A stretch of DNA of 64,000 nucleotides from Nocardioides pantholopis (GTDB lineage: Bacteria; Actinomycetota; Actinomycetes; Propionibacteriales; Nocardioidaceae). This document shows, in pieces, positions 1-8,131 of this stretch. Position numbers and translations under genes: made by a program. The notes under the pieces were generated by a model that saw only the letters and a program-made list of their open reading frames with translations, ran no database searches and was not told the DNA's origin. The stretch is taken from positions 2,055,501-2,119,500 of the forward strand of contig NZ_CP033324.1 in NCBI RefSeq assembly GCF_003710085.1. Direction: 5' to 3'. Numbering within the stretch: the first letter of the stretch is position 1; the number at the start of each line of letters is the position of its first letter.

Positions 1-237
1 GTCGGCGGGGATCCGGTAGCCGGGCTCGTCCTCGAACAGCGGGTCGATGCTGCCGACCTCGATCGGGACGCCGAGGCTGCGCAGCTCCTCCTTGTCGCGC
101 TCGAACATCTTCTCGAACGCCTCGTCGTTGGCGCCGGGATAGAGGATCGAGCGGATCCGGGCCTTGCTGACGTAGGTGCGCTGCACCAGCAGCATGATGA
201 GCAGGTTGAGCAGCCGCTCACTCTTGCGCACGCTCAT
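1..237 (-). CDS. pafB: PafB-like WYL-domain transcriptional regulator, N-terminal part only
   Basis: The 79 visible codons begin MSVRKSERLLNLLIMLL and continue with a winged-helix segment containing SKARIRSILYPG and FERDKEELRSLGVPIE. This is the N-terminal helix-turn-helix of the PafB/PafC family; the WYL domain lies beyond the window edge. In actinobacteria PafBC activates the RecA-independent DNA-damage response and is usually encoded beside pafA, as here. The ATG at 237 is the only good start. The gene follows the FKBP gene on the same strand with a short gap, so cotranscription with it is likely. Identity rests on the N-terminus and the neighbourhood. Confidence 0.85.
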   Translation of the reverse strand, partial: MSVRKSERLLNLLIMLLVQRTYVSKARIRSILYPGANDEAFEKMFERDKEELRSLGVPIEVGSIDPLFEDEPGYRIPAD

Positions 238-285
238 CTTGCTCCTTCGTCGGCGCCGGTGGCCGCGACCATTGTCGCGGACGGA

Positions 286-1233
286 TCAGATCGCGCCGAG
301 CACGTCGACGACGAAGTACAGCGTGTCGGTGCCCTTGATGCCGGCGTCCTTCTGGCCCTTCTCGCCGTACCCGAGCTTCGGCGGGATCGCCAGCAGCACC
401 CGGCTGCCGACCGGAACGCCGACCAGGCCCTGGTCCCAGCCCGGGACCACGGCGCCGACGCCGATCTGGGTCGTCATCGGCTTCTTGCCGTAGCTCTGGT
501 CGAAGGGCTTCTTCGCGCCGTACACCTGGCCGAGGTAGTCGACGGTGACCGACTGACCCTTGGCGACCTTGGCGCCCTCGCCCTTGACGAGGTACGCCGT
601 GCGTAGCTTGTCGCTGGGCTCGGGGGTCCCCGCGAAGTCGAGGCCGGAGACCAGGCCCTTGCGGTTCGTGGTGATCTTCGGCGCCCAGGCCGGGGCCTTC
701 TGCTTGGCGCCCTGCGGCGCGGCGAGGGCCTGGTCGGCGATGTCGACCACGAGCAGGACGGCGTCCTTGTTGCCGATGCCGAGGCCCGGGTTGCCGGTCT
801 CGCCGAAGGCCTCCTCGGCCGAGGCGGTGACGGCGACCCGGGAGCCGCGGGGGTGACCCTCGAGCGCCTCCACGAAGACCGGCGCGAGCTGCTCCTCGTC
901 CACGGTCAGCGACTGGGCGCCGCCCTCGGCGTACGTGCTCCAGGTCTCCTGCTGGCTGTAGCCGTTGCCGACCCAGATGTTGGCCTGGACGTCCTCGCCG
1001 GTCTTGACCTCCGGGCCGTCACCCTCGACGAGCACCTCGACCTCGACCTTGCCGGCGCTCATCCGGTCCTTCCAGGACACCTCGGGAGCCGTGCCGGGGT
1101 CGCCGCTGATGCTCACCGCGTCCAGGCGCGAGACGCCCTCGTCGTCCTCGCCGTCATCGCCGCCGCAGGCAGTCAGACCGAGGAGGAGCGCAGGGAGCAG
1201 GACGGCCACGGGCCGACGGGAACGACGAAGCAC
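286..1233 (-). CDS. FKBP-type peptidyl-prolyl isomerase lipoprotein
   Basis: Predicted secreted lipoprotein of about 315 residues that catalyses cis-trans isomerisation of prolyl bonds outside the membrane. The N-terminus is basic, then hydrophobic, and ends in the lipobox LTAC followed by GGDDGED. The C-terminal about 110 residues are a canonical FKBP domain (VTVDYLGQVYG, VVPGWDQGLVGVPVGSR, IPPKLGYG). The middle resembles a degenerate second FKBP domain. I choose the GTG at 1233 because AAAGG lies about 8 nt upstream and the signal peptide is well placed. A TTG at 1263 would add ten residues. Its place between pafA and pafB is the common actinobacterial arrangement. Confidence 0.85.
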   Translation of the reverse strand: MLRRSRRPVAVLLPALLLGLTACGGDDGEDDEGVSRLDAVSISGDPGTAPEVSWKDRMSAGKVEVEVLVEGDGPEVKTGEDVQANIWVGNGYSQQETWSTYAEGGAQSLTVDEEQLAPVFVEALEGHPRGSRVAVTASAEEAFGETGNPGLGIGNKDAVLLVVDIADQALAAPQGAKQKAPAWAPKITTNRKGLVSGLDFAGTPEPSDKLRTAYLVKGEGAKVAKGQSVTVDYLGQVYGAKKPFDQSYGKKPMTTQIGVGAVVPGWDQGLVGVPVGSRVLLAIPPKLGYGEKGQKDAGIKGTDTLYFVVDVLGAI

Positions 1234-1309
1234 GGATCCAGCCTTTGCAGGTCTTGGCGACAACGATTCGTCGAGAACCCTAACCGCCGGACCTGAGAGG
1301 TCCCTCAGT

Positions 1310-1347
1310 GACTCTCGGGACTCTCGGGACTCTCACCGGACTCTTGG
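1310..1347. repeat. 9-bp tandem microrepeat after pafA
   Basis: The unit gactctcgg occurs twice exactly (1310-1318, 1319-1327), followed by gactctcac and a more diverged fourth copy. It lies just beyond the pafA stop codon and before the FKBP gene. Function unknown. Confidence 0.6.
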
Positions 1348-1352
1348 AGGAC

Positions 1353-2714
1353 TCACATGCCGTCGACCAGGCGCTGCACCCGCTCGTCGTGGGCCCGGAA
1401 CGGGTCCTTGCACAAGACCGTGCGCTGGGCCTGGTCGTTGAGCTTGAGGTGCACCCAGTCGACCGTGAAGTCCCGGCGCCGCTCCTGGGCCCGGCGGATG
1501 AACTCGCCGCGCAGCCGGGCCCGGGTGGTCTGGGGTGGCACCGACTTGGCCTCGAAGATCCGCAGGTCGCTGGTCGCCCGTGCCACCAGGCCGCGCTTCT
1601 CCAGCAGGTAGTAGAGGCCCCGGCCGCGGTGGATGTCATGGTAGGCGAGGTCGAGCTGGGCGACGCGCGGGTGGCCCAGCGACAGCCCGTGCTTGGCGCG
1701 GTAGGCCTCGATCAGCTTCCACTTGATCACCCAGTCGATCTCGCGGTCGACCAGGCCCAGGTCGTCGGACTCGATCGCCTTCAGGCCCCGCTCCCACAGG
1801 TCCAGCGCCTGCTCGATGACCGGGGTGCTGATGCCGCGCCGGTCCACGAAGTCGCGGGCCTTGCCGAGGTACTCCGCCTGGATCTCCAGGGCGCTGGCCT
1901 CGCGGCCGTTGGCCAGCCGGATCCGGCGGCGACCGCTGACGTCGTGGCTGATCTCCCGGATCGCCCGGATCGGGTTCTCCATCGTGAGGTCGCGCATCAC
2001 CACGCCCTCCTCGATCATCCGCAGCACCAGGTCGCAGCTGGCGACCTTGAGCAGCGTGGTCGTCTCGCTCATGTTCGAGTCGCCGACGATCACGTGCAGT
2101 CGGCGGTACTTCTCGGCGTCCGCGTGCGGCTCGTCGCGGGTGTTGATGATCGGCCGGCTGCGCGTGGTCGCGCTGCTCACGCCCTCCCAGATGTGCTCGG
2201 CGCGCTGGCTCACGCTGAACGCCGCGCCCCGCGGGGTCTGGGTGATCTTCCCGGCCCCCACCACCATCTGGCGGGTCACCAGGAACGGGATCAGGATGTC
2301 GGCGAGCCGGCTGAACTCCCCCGCCCGCCCGACCAGGTAGTTCTCGTGGCAGCCGTAGGAGTTGCCGGCCGAGTCGGTGTTGTTCTTGAACAGGTAGATC
2401 TCCCCGGCGATGCCCTCGTCGTGGAGCCGCTGCTCGGCGTCCTGGAGCAGCCCCTCCAGGACCCGCTCCCCCGCCTTGTCGTGGGTGACCAGCTCGACGA
2501 TGTCGTCGCACTCGGGCGTGGCGTACTCGGGATGGCTGCCCACGTCGAGGTAGAGCCGGGCGCCGTTGCGCAGGAACACGTTGCTGCTGCGTCCCCAGCT
2601 GACCACCTTGCGGAACAGGTAGCGCGCCACCTCGTCGGGGCTGAGGCGGCGCTGGCCCTTGAACGTGCACGTGACGCCGTACTCGTTCTCGATCCCGAAG
2701 ATCCGACGGTCCAT
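1353..2714 (-). CDS. pafA: Pup-protein ligase PafA
   Basis: PafA attaches the C-terminal glutamate of Pup to substrate lysines, using ATP, and so marks proteins for the proteasome. The 453-residue product starts [16 protein letters not shown] and carries the family motifs [29 protein letters not shown] and [19 protein letters not shown] of the carboxylate-amine ligase fold. Length is normal for the family. I start at ATG 2714: a TAGTGT box ends 6 nt before it, and an in-frame TTG at 2720 is less likely. It lies 10 nt after the DUF559-type gene, so it may be read both from its own promoter and from upstream. Confidence 0.97.
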   Translation of the reverse strand: MDRRIFGIENEYGVTCTFKGQRRLSPDEVARYLFRKVVSWGRSSNVFLRNGARLYLDVGSHPEYATPECDDIVELVTHDKAGERVLEGLLQDAEQRLHDEGIAGEIYLFKNNTDSAGNSYGCHENYLVGRAGEFSRLADILIPFLVTRQMVVGAGKITQTPRGAAFSVSQRAEHIWEGVSSATTRSRPIINTRDEPHADAEKYRRLHVIVGDSNMSETTTLLKVASCDLVLRMIEEGVVMRDLTMENPIRAIREISHDVSGRRRIRLANGREASALEIQAEYLGKARDFVDRRGISTPVIEQALDLWERGLKAIESDDLGLVDREIDWVIKWKLIEAYRAKHGLSLGHPRVAQLDLAYHDIHRGRGLYYLLEKRGLVARATSDLRIFEAKSVPPQTTRARLRGEFIRRAQERRRDFTVDWVHLKLNDQAQRTVLCKDPFRAHDERVQRLVDGM

Positions 2715-2720
2715 GAACAA

Positions 2721-2726
2721 ACACTA
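2721..2726 (-). promoter_or_regulatory. Candidate -10 box for leaderless pafA
   Basis: TAGTGT on the minus strand, 6 nt before the pafA ATG. This fits the TANNNT-N6-start pattern of actinobacterial leaderless promoters. No convincing -35 box. Confidence 0.45.
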
Positions 2727-3782
2727 CGGCCCGTGCGGGAGGAATCCCCGGCGTTCGTCGGCGCGGGGTGGTCGGGGTTGCGGTTTGGTGACAAACCGCG
2801 GCGATCCGGCCGCTGGCGATGCAGTTCTCCCCCAATCGTCGAACCCCATGGCCCGGCGCCACCGGTTCAGGACCCGCTGGCGGCCCGGCTCCCGGTACAG
2901 CGAGTTGTCGACGAGCCGGCGCCACCGCTGCAGCCGGCGCAGGTCGTGGGGGCGGCCGAGCCAGCGGTCCAGCTCGTGCATAACCACGCCGGGATGGTTC
3001 AGCAGGTCGTCGAGCACGAAGCCGCGGCGCTGGTACGGCGTACCGACCCAGGCTCGCTCACGGCGGAGGTCCGCGCGGTGCTGGGCCTGATCACGATGGC
3101 CGGCACCGTCGTACTCGTGCACGACGTGGGTCCCGGTGACGAGCAGGTCGGCGCGTCCGATGACCCGCCCGTGGGTGTCGTGCAGCGTGACCTGAGGTTG
3201 TACGGCAATCCCCATGACCTCGTGGAAGACCCGCAGCATCGACTCCCCCGCTGATTCGCAGCGAGCGGACGAGAGCTCCCACGCGCCGCGGAGCATCCGA
3301 ACCCCGGGCCGTCCACTGGCGAGGATCTCCGACATGGCGCGGGGATCCAGATCACCGCAGGCCAGAGCGCTGTCGATCATGATCACCAGGTCGAGCGTCC
3401 CCAGGTCGCGCGCCGCCCGCAGCAGGATCTCGCAAGTGGAGTCGACGGGGAGCCCTCGACGCTGCTCGGGCGCCGACGCGCGGATCAGCCGGGAGCACAC
3501 CAGGCCCAACCGGCGCGGCACGCACCGGTCGCCCTCGACCGCGGCGAAGACCGGCACCTGCTCCGGCAGCGCCGGGGTGGCCCACCCACGCAGCCGCGCA
3601 GCCGTGACGTGGCTGAAGACGGCTCCGTCAGGCAGGACCGTCTGCCAGGCCCGCAAGTCCCGGAGGAACTCGTCCTCCTCGGCCAAGCCGCGGTCCGCCA
3701 GGTACAGCCCGTGGCTCACCCTGCGGTAGCCGACCAGGCGCACCTGACCTCGGATCGGCTCGTCGTGGCGGATGGTCGGCAT
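2724..3782 (-). CDS. DUF559-domain, AbiEi/restriction-endonuclease-like protein
   Basis: A 352-residue actinobacterial protein of the common two-part type. The N-terminal winged-helix-like region contains VFSHVTAARLRGW. The C-terminal region (VIGRADLLVTGTHVVHEYDG, then RRERAWVGTPYQRRGF) resembles the very-short-patch-repair-like nuclease fold of DUF559. Substrate and role are unknown. Such proteins are often annotated as type IV antitoxin-like, but no toxin partner lies beside it. The last about 25 codons run through paired-hairpin element copy A (RFVTKPQP is translated repeat), so the C-terminus was probably extended or replaced by the repeat. A hairpin element also lies on its upstream side. 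Confidence 0.7.
   Translation of the reverse strand: MPTIRHDEPIRGQVRLVGYRRVSHGLYLADRGLAEEDEFLRDLRAWQTVLPDGAVFSHVTAARLRGWATPALPEQVPVFAAVEGDRCVPRRLGLVCSRLIRASAPEQRRGLPVDSTCEILLRAARDLGTLDLVIMIDSALACGDLDPRAMSEILASGRPGVRMLRGAWELSSARCESAGESMLRVFHEVMGIAVQPQVTLHDTHGRVIGRADLLVTGTHVVHEYDGAGHRDQAQHRADLRRERAWVGTPYQRRGFVLDDLLNHPGVVMHELDRWLGRPHDLRRLQRWRRLVDNSLYREPGRQRVLNRWRRAMGFDDWGRTASPAAGSPRFVTKPQPRPPRADERRGFLPHGP
2780..2838. repeat. Paired-hairpin element, copy A (second arm degenerate)
   Basis: Arm 1 is gcggtttg-gtga-caaaccgc (2780-2799), an 8-bp stem. Arm 2 (2821-2838) matches the consensus at 12 of 18 positions and sits exactly where the 41-bp spacing predicts. The spacer contains gatccggcc. This is the only copy inside a coding region, at the 3' end of the DUF559-type gene. 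Confidence 0.7.
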
Positions 3783-3865
3783 GCCGAGATCCTGCGTCGT
3801 CTCCCGGGGGTGCGAAACCGTGCGTAACGCAGCTGTGGAGGAAGCCGTCGACAGCAGTGGTACAT

Positions 3866-3925
3866 GCCGTTTGGTGACAAACGACAGCCGAACCGGCCGC
3901 GAGCCTGCCGATTGTCACCAAACGG
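3866..3925. repeat. Paired-hairpin element, copy B
   Basis: Arm 1 cgtttg-gtga-caaacg (centre 3875.5) and arm 2 ccgattg-tcac-caaacgg (centre 3916.5) lie 41 bp apart. It begins about 20 nt beyond the prcA stop. The spacer contains gaaccggcc. Confidence 0.85.
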
Positions 3926-3944
3926 TGAGCAACCGCTCCAGACC

Positions 3945-4751
3945 TCAGCTCAACGGCGGGGCGACGGGAGGCTCGGGATCCTGGGCCTCAACGGGGTCGG
4001 CGGCGTGACCGGCACCGGCCTCGGCATCGCCCGAGCCCGAGCCGGGGCCGGTGGCCCGCTCGGCGAGGAGCGGGGCGAGCCGCGCCGGACCGAGCCGGAG
4101 GAACTTGCGGGGCTGGCTACGGGTGCGGTCGAGGACCGCCACCTCGAGGTCCTCGACCGGGATCACCCGGTCCTCGGTCTCGTTGTGGCCCAGGGCGGCG
4201 ACGGCGAGGCGCAGGGCCTCGGCGAGGGGGGCCCCGGCCGTGTAGCGCTCGCGCAGGTATCCCGCGACGGACTCCGCGGCGCCGCCCATCACGGCGTACC
4301 CGTGCTCGTCGGCCACCTGACCGTCGTAGGTGAGCCGGTAGAGCTGGTCCTCGGCGGCGTCGTCGGCGATCTCGGCGACGAAGAGCTCCACCTCGTAGGG
4401 CTTCTCGCCGCCGCTGGAGAAGATGGTGCCCAGCGTCTGCGCATAGGCGTTGGCCAGCGCGCGGCCACTGACGTCGCGGCGGTCATAGGCGTAGCCGCGC
4501 ATGTCGGCGAGCCGGACCCCGGCGATGCGGAGGTTCTCGAACTCGTTGTAGCGGCCGACCGCGGCGAACGCGATCCGGTCGTAGATCTCGGAGACCTTGT
4601 GCAGCGCCTGGGACGGGTTCTCGGACGCGAACAGGATGCCGTCGGCGTACTGCACGGCGACCACCGAGCGGCCGCGGGCGATGCCCTTGCGCGCGAAGTC
4701 AGCGCGGTCCTTCATCAGCTGCTCGGGCGAGACGTAGAACGGCATGCTCAT
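3945..4751 (-). CDS. prcA: 20S proteasome alpha subunit
   Basis: Forms the non-catalytic alpha rings that gate the 20S core and dock the ATPase ring. The 268-residue product starts [20 protein letters not shown] and has the alpha-type fold signatures [20 protein letters not shown] and [23 protein letters not shown]. It lacks the N-terminal catalytic threonine, as expected. The C-terminal tail is a low-complexity Gly/Asp/Ala/Pro extension. The start ATG at 4751 overlaps the prcB stop (ATGA), so the two subunits are translationally coupled. It is followed by hairpin element B. Confidence 0.97.
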   Translation of the reverse strand: MSMPFYVSPEQLMKDRADFARKGIARGRSVVAVQYADGILFASENPSQALHKVSEIYDRIAFAAVGRYNEFENLRIAGVRLADMRGYAYDRRDVSGRALANAYAQTLGTIFSSGGEKPYEVELFVAEIADDAAEDQLYRLTYDGQVADEHGYAVMGGAAESVAGYLRERYTAGAPLAEALRLAVAALGHNETEDRVIPVEDLEVAVLDRTRSQPRKFLRLGPARLAPLLAERATGPGSGSGDAEAGAGHAADPVEAQDPEPPVAPPLS

Positions 4752-5593
4752 CGCTGGTCACCTCCGGGCAGCTCGGCGACCGGTCCGTTGGGCAGGCTCA
4801 TCCGGGCGGCGATCATCCGGTCGGCCACCGCGGCCACCTCGTCGTCGGGGAGCCGGCGGCCGCCCTCGGCGGTGACCACCTGGATCACCGGGAAGATCCG
4901 ACGCGCCACGTCCGGCCCGCCGGTCGCGGAGTCGTCCTCGGCGGCGTCGTAGAGCGCCTGGACGACCACCATCACCGCGTCGGCCTCGGTGAGGTCCTCG
5001 CGGTAGAGCTTCTTCAGCGAGCCCCGGGCGAACAGCGACCCCGAGCCGACCGAGTGGAACCCGGTCTCCTCGTAGCGTCCGCCGGTCACGTCGTAGCTGA
5101 AGATCCGTCCGCGCGCCGTGGCCAGGTCGTAGCCGGCCAGCAGCGGCACGACCGCCAGCCCCTGCATCGCCATGCCGAGGTTGCCGCGGATCAGCGCCGA
5201 GAGCCGGTTGGCCTTGCCGTCCAGGGACAGCACCGTTCCCTCGATCTTCTCGTAGTGCTCGAGCTCGACCTGGAAGAGCCGGACCAGCTCGACCGCGAGC
5301 CCCGCGGTGCCGGCGATGCCGACCGCTGTGAACTCATCGGTCGCGAAGACCTTCTGGATGTCGCGCTGGGCGATGATGTTGCCCATCGTCGCCCGCCGGT
5401 CCCCGGCCAGCACGACGCCCCCGGGGAACGTCGCGGCCACGATCGTGGTGCCGTGCGGGGCCAGGCCGTCGCCCTGCCCGGCGGGCAGCGAGCGGCGGCC
5501 CGGAAGCAGGTCGGGAGCCTGGACGGCGAGGAAGTCGGTGAACGAGGAGACGCCGGGCTGCAGGTACGCCGCGGGCAGGCGGGGGTCGCTCAC
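4748..5593 (-). CDS. prcB: 20S proteasome beta subunit (catalytic)
   Basis: Catalytic subunit of the proteasome core. The 281-residue precursor has a propeptide of about 48 residues ending APHG. Autocleavage would expose Thr49 of [23 protein letters not shown] as the N-terminal nucleophile. Lys and Asp of the GDRRAT region and the SGGxx-like interior match the family. The start is GTG at 5593, 4 nt beyond the pup stop. The order pup-prcB-prcA is the classic actinobacterial arrangement and the three are surely cotranscribed. Confidence 0.97.
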   Translation of the reverse strand: MSDPRLPAAYLQPGVSSFTDFLAVQAPDLLPGRRSLPAGQGDGLAPHGTTIVAATFPGGVVLAGDRRATMGNIIAQRDIQKVFATDEFTAVGIAGTAGLAVELVRLFQVELEHYEKIEGTVLSLDGKANRLSALIRGNLGMAMQGLAVVPLLAGYDLATARGRIFSYDVTGGRYEETGFHSVGSGSLFARGSLKKLYREDLTEADAVMVVVQALYDAAEDDSATGGPDVARRIFPVIQVVTAEGGRRLPDDEVAAVADRMIAARMSLPNGPVAELPGGDQR

Positions 5594-5597
5594 GCGG

Positions 5598-5795
5598 TCA
5601 CTCCCCGCCCTTCTGGATGAAGGACTTCACGAAGTCCTCGGCGTTGGACTCCAGCACGTCGTCGATCTCGTCGAGCAGGCCGTCGACATCGCTGTCGATG
5701 GCCTCCTTGCGCTCCGCGACGTCGCTCTCCGGCGCCGTCTCGGTGGCCTCGTCGGCCTCAGAGGACTTCCGCGGCTGCTTCTGCTCCTGTGCCAT
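5598..5795 (-). CDS. pup: Prokaryotic ubiquitin-like protein Pup
   Basis: A 65-residue, acidic, largely disordered protein ending in FIQKGGE. Its C-terminal half ([25 protein letters not shown] broken here at position 20 of the motif) forms the helix that binds the coiled coils of the ATPase. Because the last residue is Glu rather than Gln, it should be ready for ligation without deamidation by Dop. ATG at 5795. The gap to dop is 41 nt and holds a TAGGGT box 6 nt before the start, so pup may have its own leaderless promoter besides readthrough from dop. Confidence 0.97.
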   Translation of the reverse strand: MAQEQKQPRKSSEADEATETAPESDVAERKEAIDSDVDGLLDEIDDVLESNAEDFVKSFIQKGGE

Positions 5796-5801
5796 GCATC
5801 G

Positions 5802-5807
5802 ACCCTA
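5802..5807 (-). promoter_or_regulatory. Candidate -10 box for pup
   Basis: TAGGGT on the minus strand, 6 nt before the pup ATG. Its AGGG could also act as a weak ribosome binding site, so the leaderless reading is not certain. Confidence 0.35.
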
Positions 5808-5836
5808 TCCACTCGGTGTGCGAACCGGGAGCAGGC

Positions 5837-7345
5837 TCAGCGCGTGAGTGCGGCGAAGAGCTCCTCTGCGGTCGCGCACCGGTCCAGCAGCGCACCCACG
5901 TGCGCCCGACTGCCACGCAGCGGGTCGGCCGTGGGCACCCGCTGCAGCGATTCCCGGCCCGGGAGGTCGAAGATGACGGAGTCCCAGGACGCCGCAGCGA
6001 CGTGCTCGGCGTACTTCTCCAGGCACCGACCGCGGAAGTAGGCCCGGGTGTCCTCCGGCGGGTCGTGCATGGCCGCCACCACCGACCCCTCATCGAGCAG
6101 CCGCTCGATCCGGCCGCCGGCGACCAGCCGCTGGTAGAGGCCCTTCTCGGGGCGGATGTCGGAGTACTGCACGTCGATCAGCTGCAGCTTGGCCGCGTCC
6201 CAGTCCAGGCCGTCGCGCTGGCGGTACTGCTCGAGCAGGTTCAGCTTGGCGACCCAGTCCAGCTCCCGGGAGAGCGACATCGGGTCGCGCTCGAGGCGGT
6301 CGAGCACCGACTCCCACCTGGCCAGCACGTCGACGGTCTGGGCGTCGGCGTCGGCGCCGTACCGGTCCTCGACGTACTTCTTCGCCAGGTCCAGGTACTC
6401 CAGCTGGAGCTGGACCGCGGTGAGCCGGCGACCGTCGCGCAGCGCGACGGTCCGCTTGAGGGTGGGGTCGTGGGAGATCGCCCGCAGTGCGGCGACCGGT
6501 GCCTCCAGGCCGAGGTCCACGGTGATGAACCGGTCCTCGATCATCGCCAGCACCAGCGCGGTGGTGCCGACCTTGAGGTACGTCGAGATCTCGGCGAGGT
6601 TGGCGTCACCGATGATCACGTGCAGGCGGCGGTACTTCTCGGCGTCCGCGTGCGGCTCGTCGCGGGTGTTGATGATCGGCCGCTTCAGGGTGGTCTCGAG
6701 GCCGACCTCCACCTCGAAGTAGTCGGCGCGCTGGCTGATCTGGAAGCCCGCCTTCCGGCCGTCCTGGCCGATGCCGACCCGGCCGGAGCCGGCGACGACC
6801 TGGCGGCTGACGAAGAACGGCGTGAGGTGCCGGACGATCTGGCCGAACGGCGTGGAGCGGCGCATCAGGTAGTTCTCGTGGGCGCCGTAGGAGGCGCCCT
6901 TGTTGTCGGTGTTGTTCTTGTACAGGGCGATCGCGCTGCCGCCGGGCAGCTGGGCGGCCCGGCGCTGCGCGTCGAGCATCACCAGCTCCCCCGCCTTGTC
7001 CCACCGCACGACGTCCAGCGGGTTGGTGGTCTCCGGGCTGGAGTACTCCGGGTGGGCGTGGTCGACGTAGAGCCGCGCGCCGTTGGTGAGGATCACGTTC
7101 GCGAGCCCGAGGTCCTCGTCGGTCAGCTGCCCGGCGTCGGCCACCTGCCGCGACATGTCGAACCCGCGCGCGTCGCGCAGCGGCGACTCCTCCTCGAAGT
7201 CCCACCGGGCCCGGCGGGCGCGCACGGTCGCGGAGGCGTAGGCGTTGACCACCTGGGAGGAGGCCACGATCGGGTTGGCCTGGGGGTCCCCCTGGACCGA
7301 GATGCCGTACTCGACCTCGGTCCCCATCACCCGGCGCACGCTCAT
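5837..7345 (-). CDS. dop: Depupylase / Pup deamidase Dop
   Basis: Removes Pup from conjugates, and in species with Gln-ended Pup also deamidates it. The 502-residue protein starts [20 protein letters not shown]. It shares the PafA-like active-site blocks ([51 protein letters not shown]), and the longer N-terminal segment after [10 protein letters not shown] separates Dop from PafA. Length is typical. Since Pup here ends in Glu, depupylation is the expected role. The ATG at 7345 is preceded by TAGGCT with a 6-nt gap. It is divergent from a methyltransferase gene. Confidence 0.96.
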   Translation of the reverse strand: MSVRRVMGTEVEYGISVQGDPQANPIVASSQVVNAYASATVRARRARWDFEEESPLRDARGFDMSRQVADAGQLTDEDLGLANVILTNGARLYVDHAHPEYSSPETTNPLDVVRWDKAGELVMLDAQRRAAQLPGGSAIALYKNNTDNKGASYGAHENYLMRRSTPFGQIVRHLTPFFVSRQVVAGSGRVGIGQDGRKAGFQISQRADYFEVEVGLETTLKRPIINTRDEPHADAEKYRRLHVIIGDANLAEISTYLKVGTTALVLAMIEDRFITVDLGLEAPVAALRAISHDPTLKRTVALRDGRRLTAVQLQLEYLDLAKKYVEDRYGADADAQTVDVLARWESVLDRLERDPMSLSRELDWVAKLNLLEQYRQRDGLDWDAAKLQLIDVQYSDIRPEKGLYQRLVAGGRIERLLDEGSVVAAMHDPPEDTRAYFRGRCLEKYAEHVAAASWDSVIFDLPGRESLQRVPTADPLRGSRAHVGALLDRCATAEELFAALTR

Positions 7346-7351
7346 GTTTCG

Positions 7352-7357
7352 AGCCTA
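7352..7357 (-). promoter_or_regulatory. Candidate -10 box for leaderless dop
   Basis: TAGGCT on the minus strand, 6 nt before the dop ATG. It faces away from the methyltransferase -10 box 40 bp further on. Confidence 0.5.
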
Positions 7358-7397
7358 CGGTGTCGGTCGAGCACCGCCGGGACGGCGAGGCCGCGCG

Positions 7398-7403
7398 TAG
7401 CCT
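7398..7403 (+). promoter_or_regulatory. Candidate -10 box for the SAM methyltransferase gene
   Basis: TAGCCT, 6 nt before the ATG at 7410, fitting the leaderless pattern. Confidence 0.45.
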
Positions 7404-7409
7404 CGGCGC

Positions 7410-8033
7410 ATGGGTTGGTGGGAGCGACACGTGGTGCCTCGCCTGGTCGACGCGACGCTGGCCCAGGACCCGGTGACCGAGCTGCGCCGCCGGACCTGCG
7501 CCGGGCTGCGGGGCCGAGTGCTCGAGATCGGGTTCGGCAGTGGCCTGAACGTGGGTTGCCTCCCCCCGGCCGTCGAGGCCGTCGACGCGGTCGAGCCCTC
7601 CGACGTCGGATGGTCCCGCTCGGCCGTACGCCGCGGCGCGAGCGCCGTGCCGATCCGCCGCACCGGCACCGACGGGCAGCGGCTCGCAGCCGGGGCCGCG
7701 TCGTACGACGCGGTGCTGGTCACGTTCACGCTGTGCACGATCCCCGACGCGGCCGCCGCGGCGGCCGAGGTACGCCGCGTCCTGCGGCCCGGCGGGACGT
7801 GCTGCTTCCTCGAGCACGGCCTCGCTCCCCAGCCGCGGGTCGCGGCCTGGCAGCGCCGGCTCGAGCCCACCCAGCGCACGGTCGTCGGCGGCTGCCATCT
7901 CACCCGGGATCCCCCGGCACTCCTCACCGCGGCCGGTCTGACCCTCGCCGAGCTGGACCAGTCGTATCTGCCTGGTCCGGCTGCCGGGCGGCCGTGGAGC
8001 TATCTGAGTCTGGGGCGGGCGGTCCTGGGGTAG
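7410..8033 (+). CDS. Class I SAM-dependent methyltransferase
   Basis: A 207-residue soluble methyltransferase. Motif I is VLEIGFGSGLNVG (residues about 48-60), followed by an acidic residue in DAVEPSDVG, YDAVLVTFTLCTIPD as motif IV, and the VRRVLRPGGTCCFLEHG block typical of Methyltransf_11 and UbiE-like enzymes. The substrate cannot be read from the sequence. It is divergent from dop and convergent with the proteasomal ATPase gene, with hairpin element C between them. Confidence 0.8.
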   Translation: MGWWERHVVPRLVDATLAQDPVTELRRRTCAGLRGRVLEIGFGSGLNVGCLPPAVEAVDAVEPSDVGWSRSAVRRGASAVPIRRTGTDGQRLAAGAASYDAVLVTFTLCTIPDAAAAAAEVRRVLRPGGTCCFLEHGLAPQPRVAAWQRRLEPTQRTVVGGCHLTRDPPALLTAAGLTLAELDQSYLPGPAAGRPWSYLSLGRAVLG

Positions 8034-8047
8034 CTGAGTGCTCGGCT

Positions 8048-8112
8048 GTTGTCGTTTGGTGACAAACGACAGCCAAACCACCCCGGCGTCTGCGGTTTGT
8101 CACCAAACGACA
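8048..8112. repeat. Paired-hairpin element, copy C
   Basis: Arm 1 gtcgtttg-gtga-caaacgac (centre 8060.5) and arm 2 gtttg-tcac-caaac (centre 8101.5) lie 41 bp apart. It sits between convergent genes, about 15 nt after the methyltransferase stop and 19 nt after that of the ATPase. Confidence 0.9.
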
Positions 8113-8131
8113 GACCTCGGGGGCCGCAGCC

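Noticed and set aside
853..1296. Long plus-strand open frames opposite minus-strand genes such as FKBP, pafA and metH
   Set aside because: They lack motifs, ribosome binding sites and plausible composition, and the opposite strand encodes recognised proteins in each case.
2724..3782. Type IV toxin-antitoxin pair
   Set aside because: The protein resembles AbiEi/DUF559 families but no nucleotidyltransferase-like toxin gene is adjacent.
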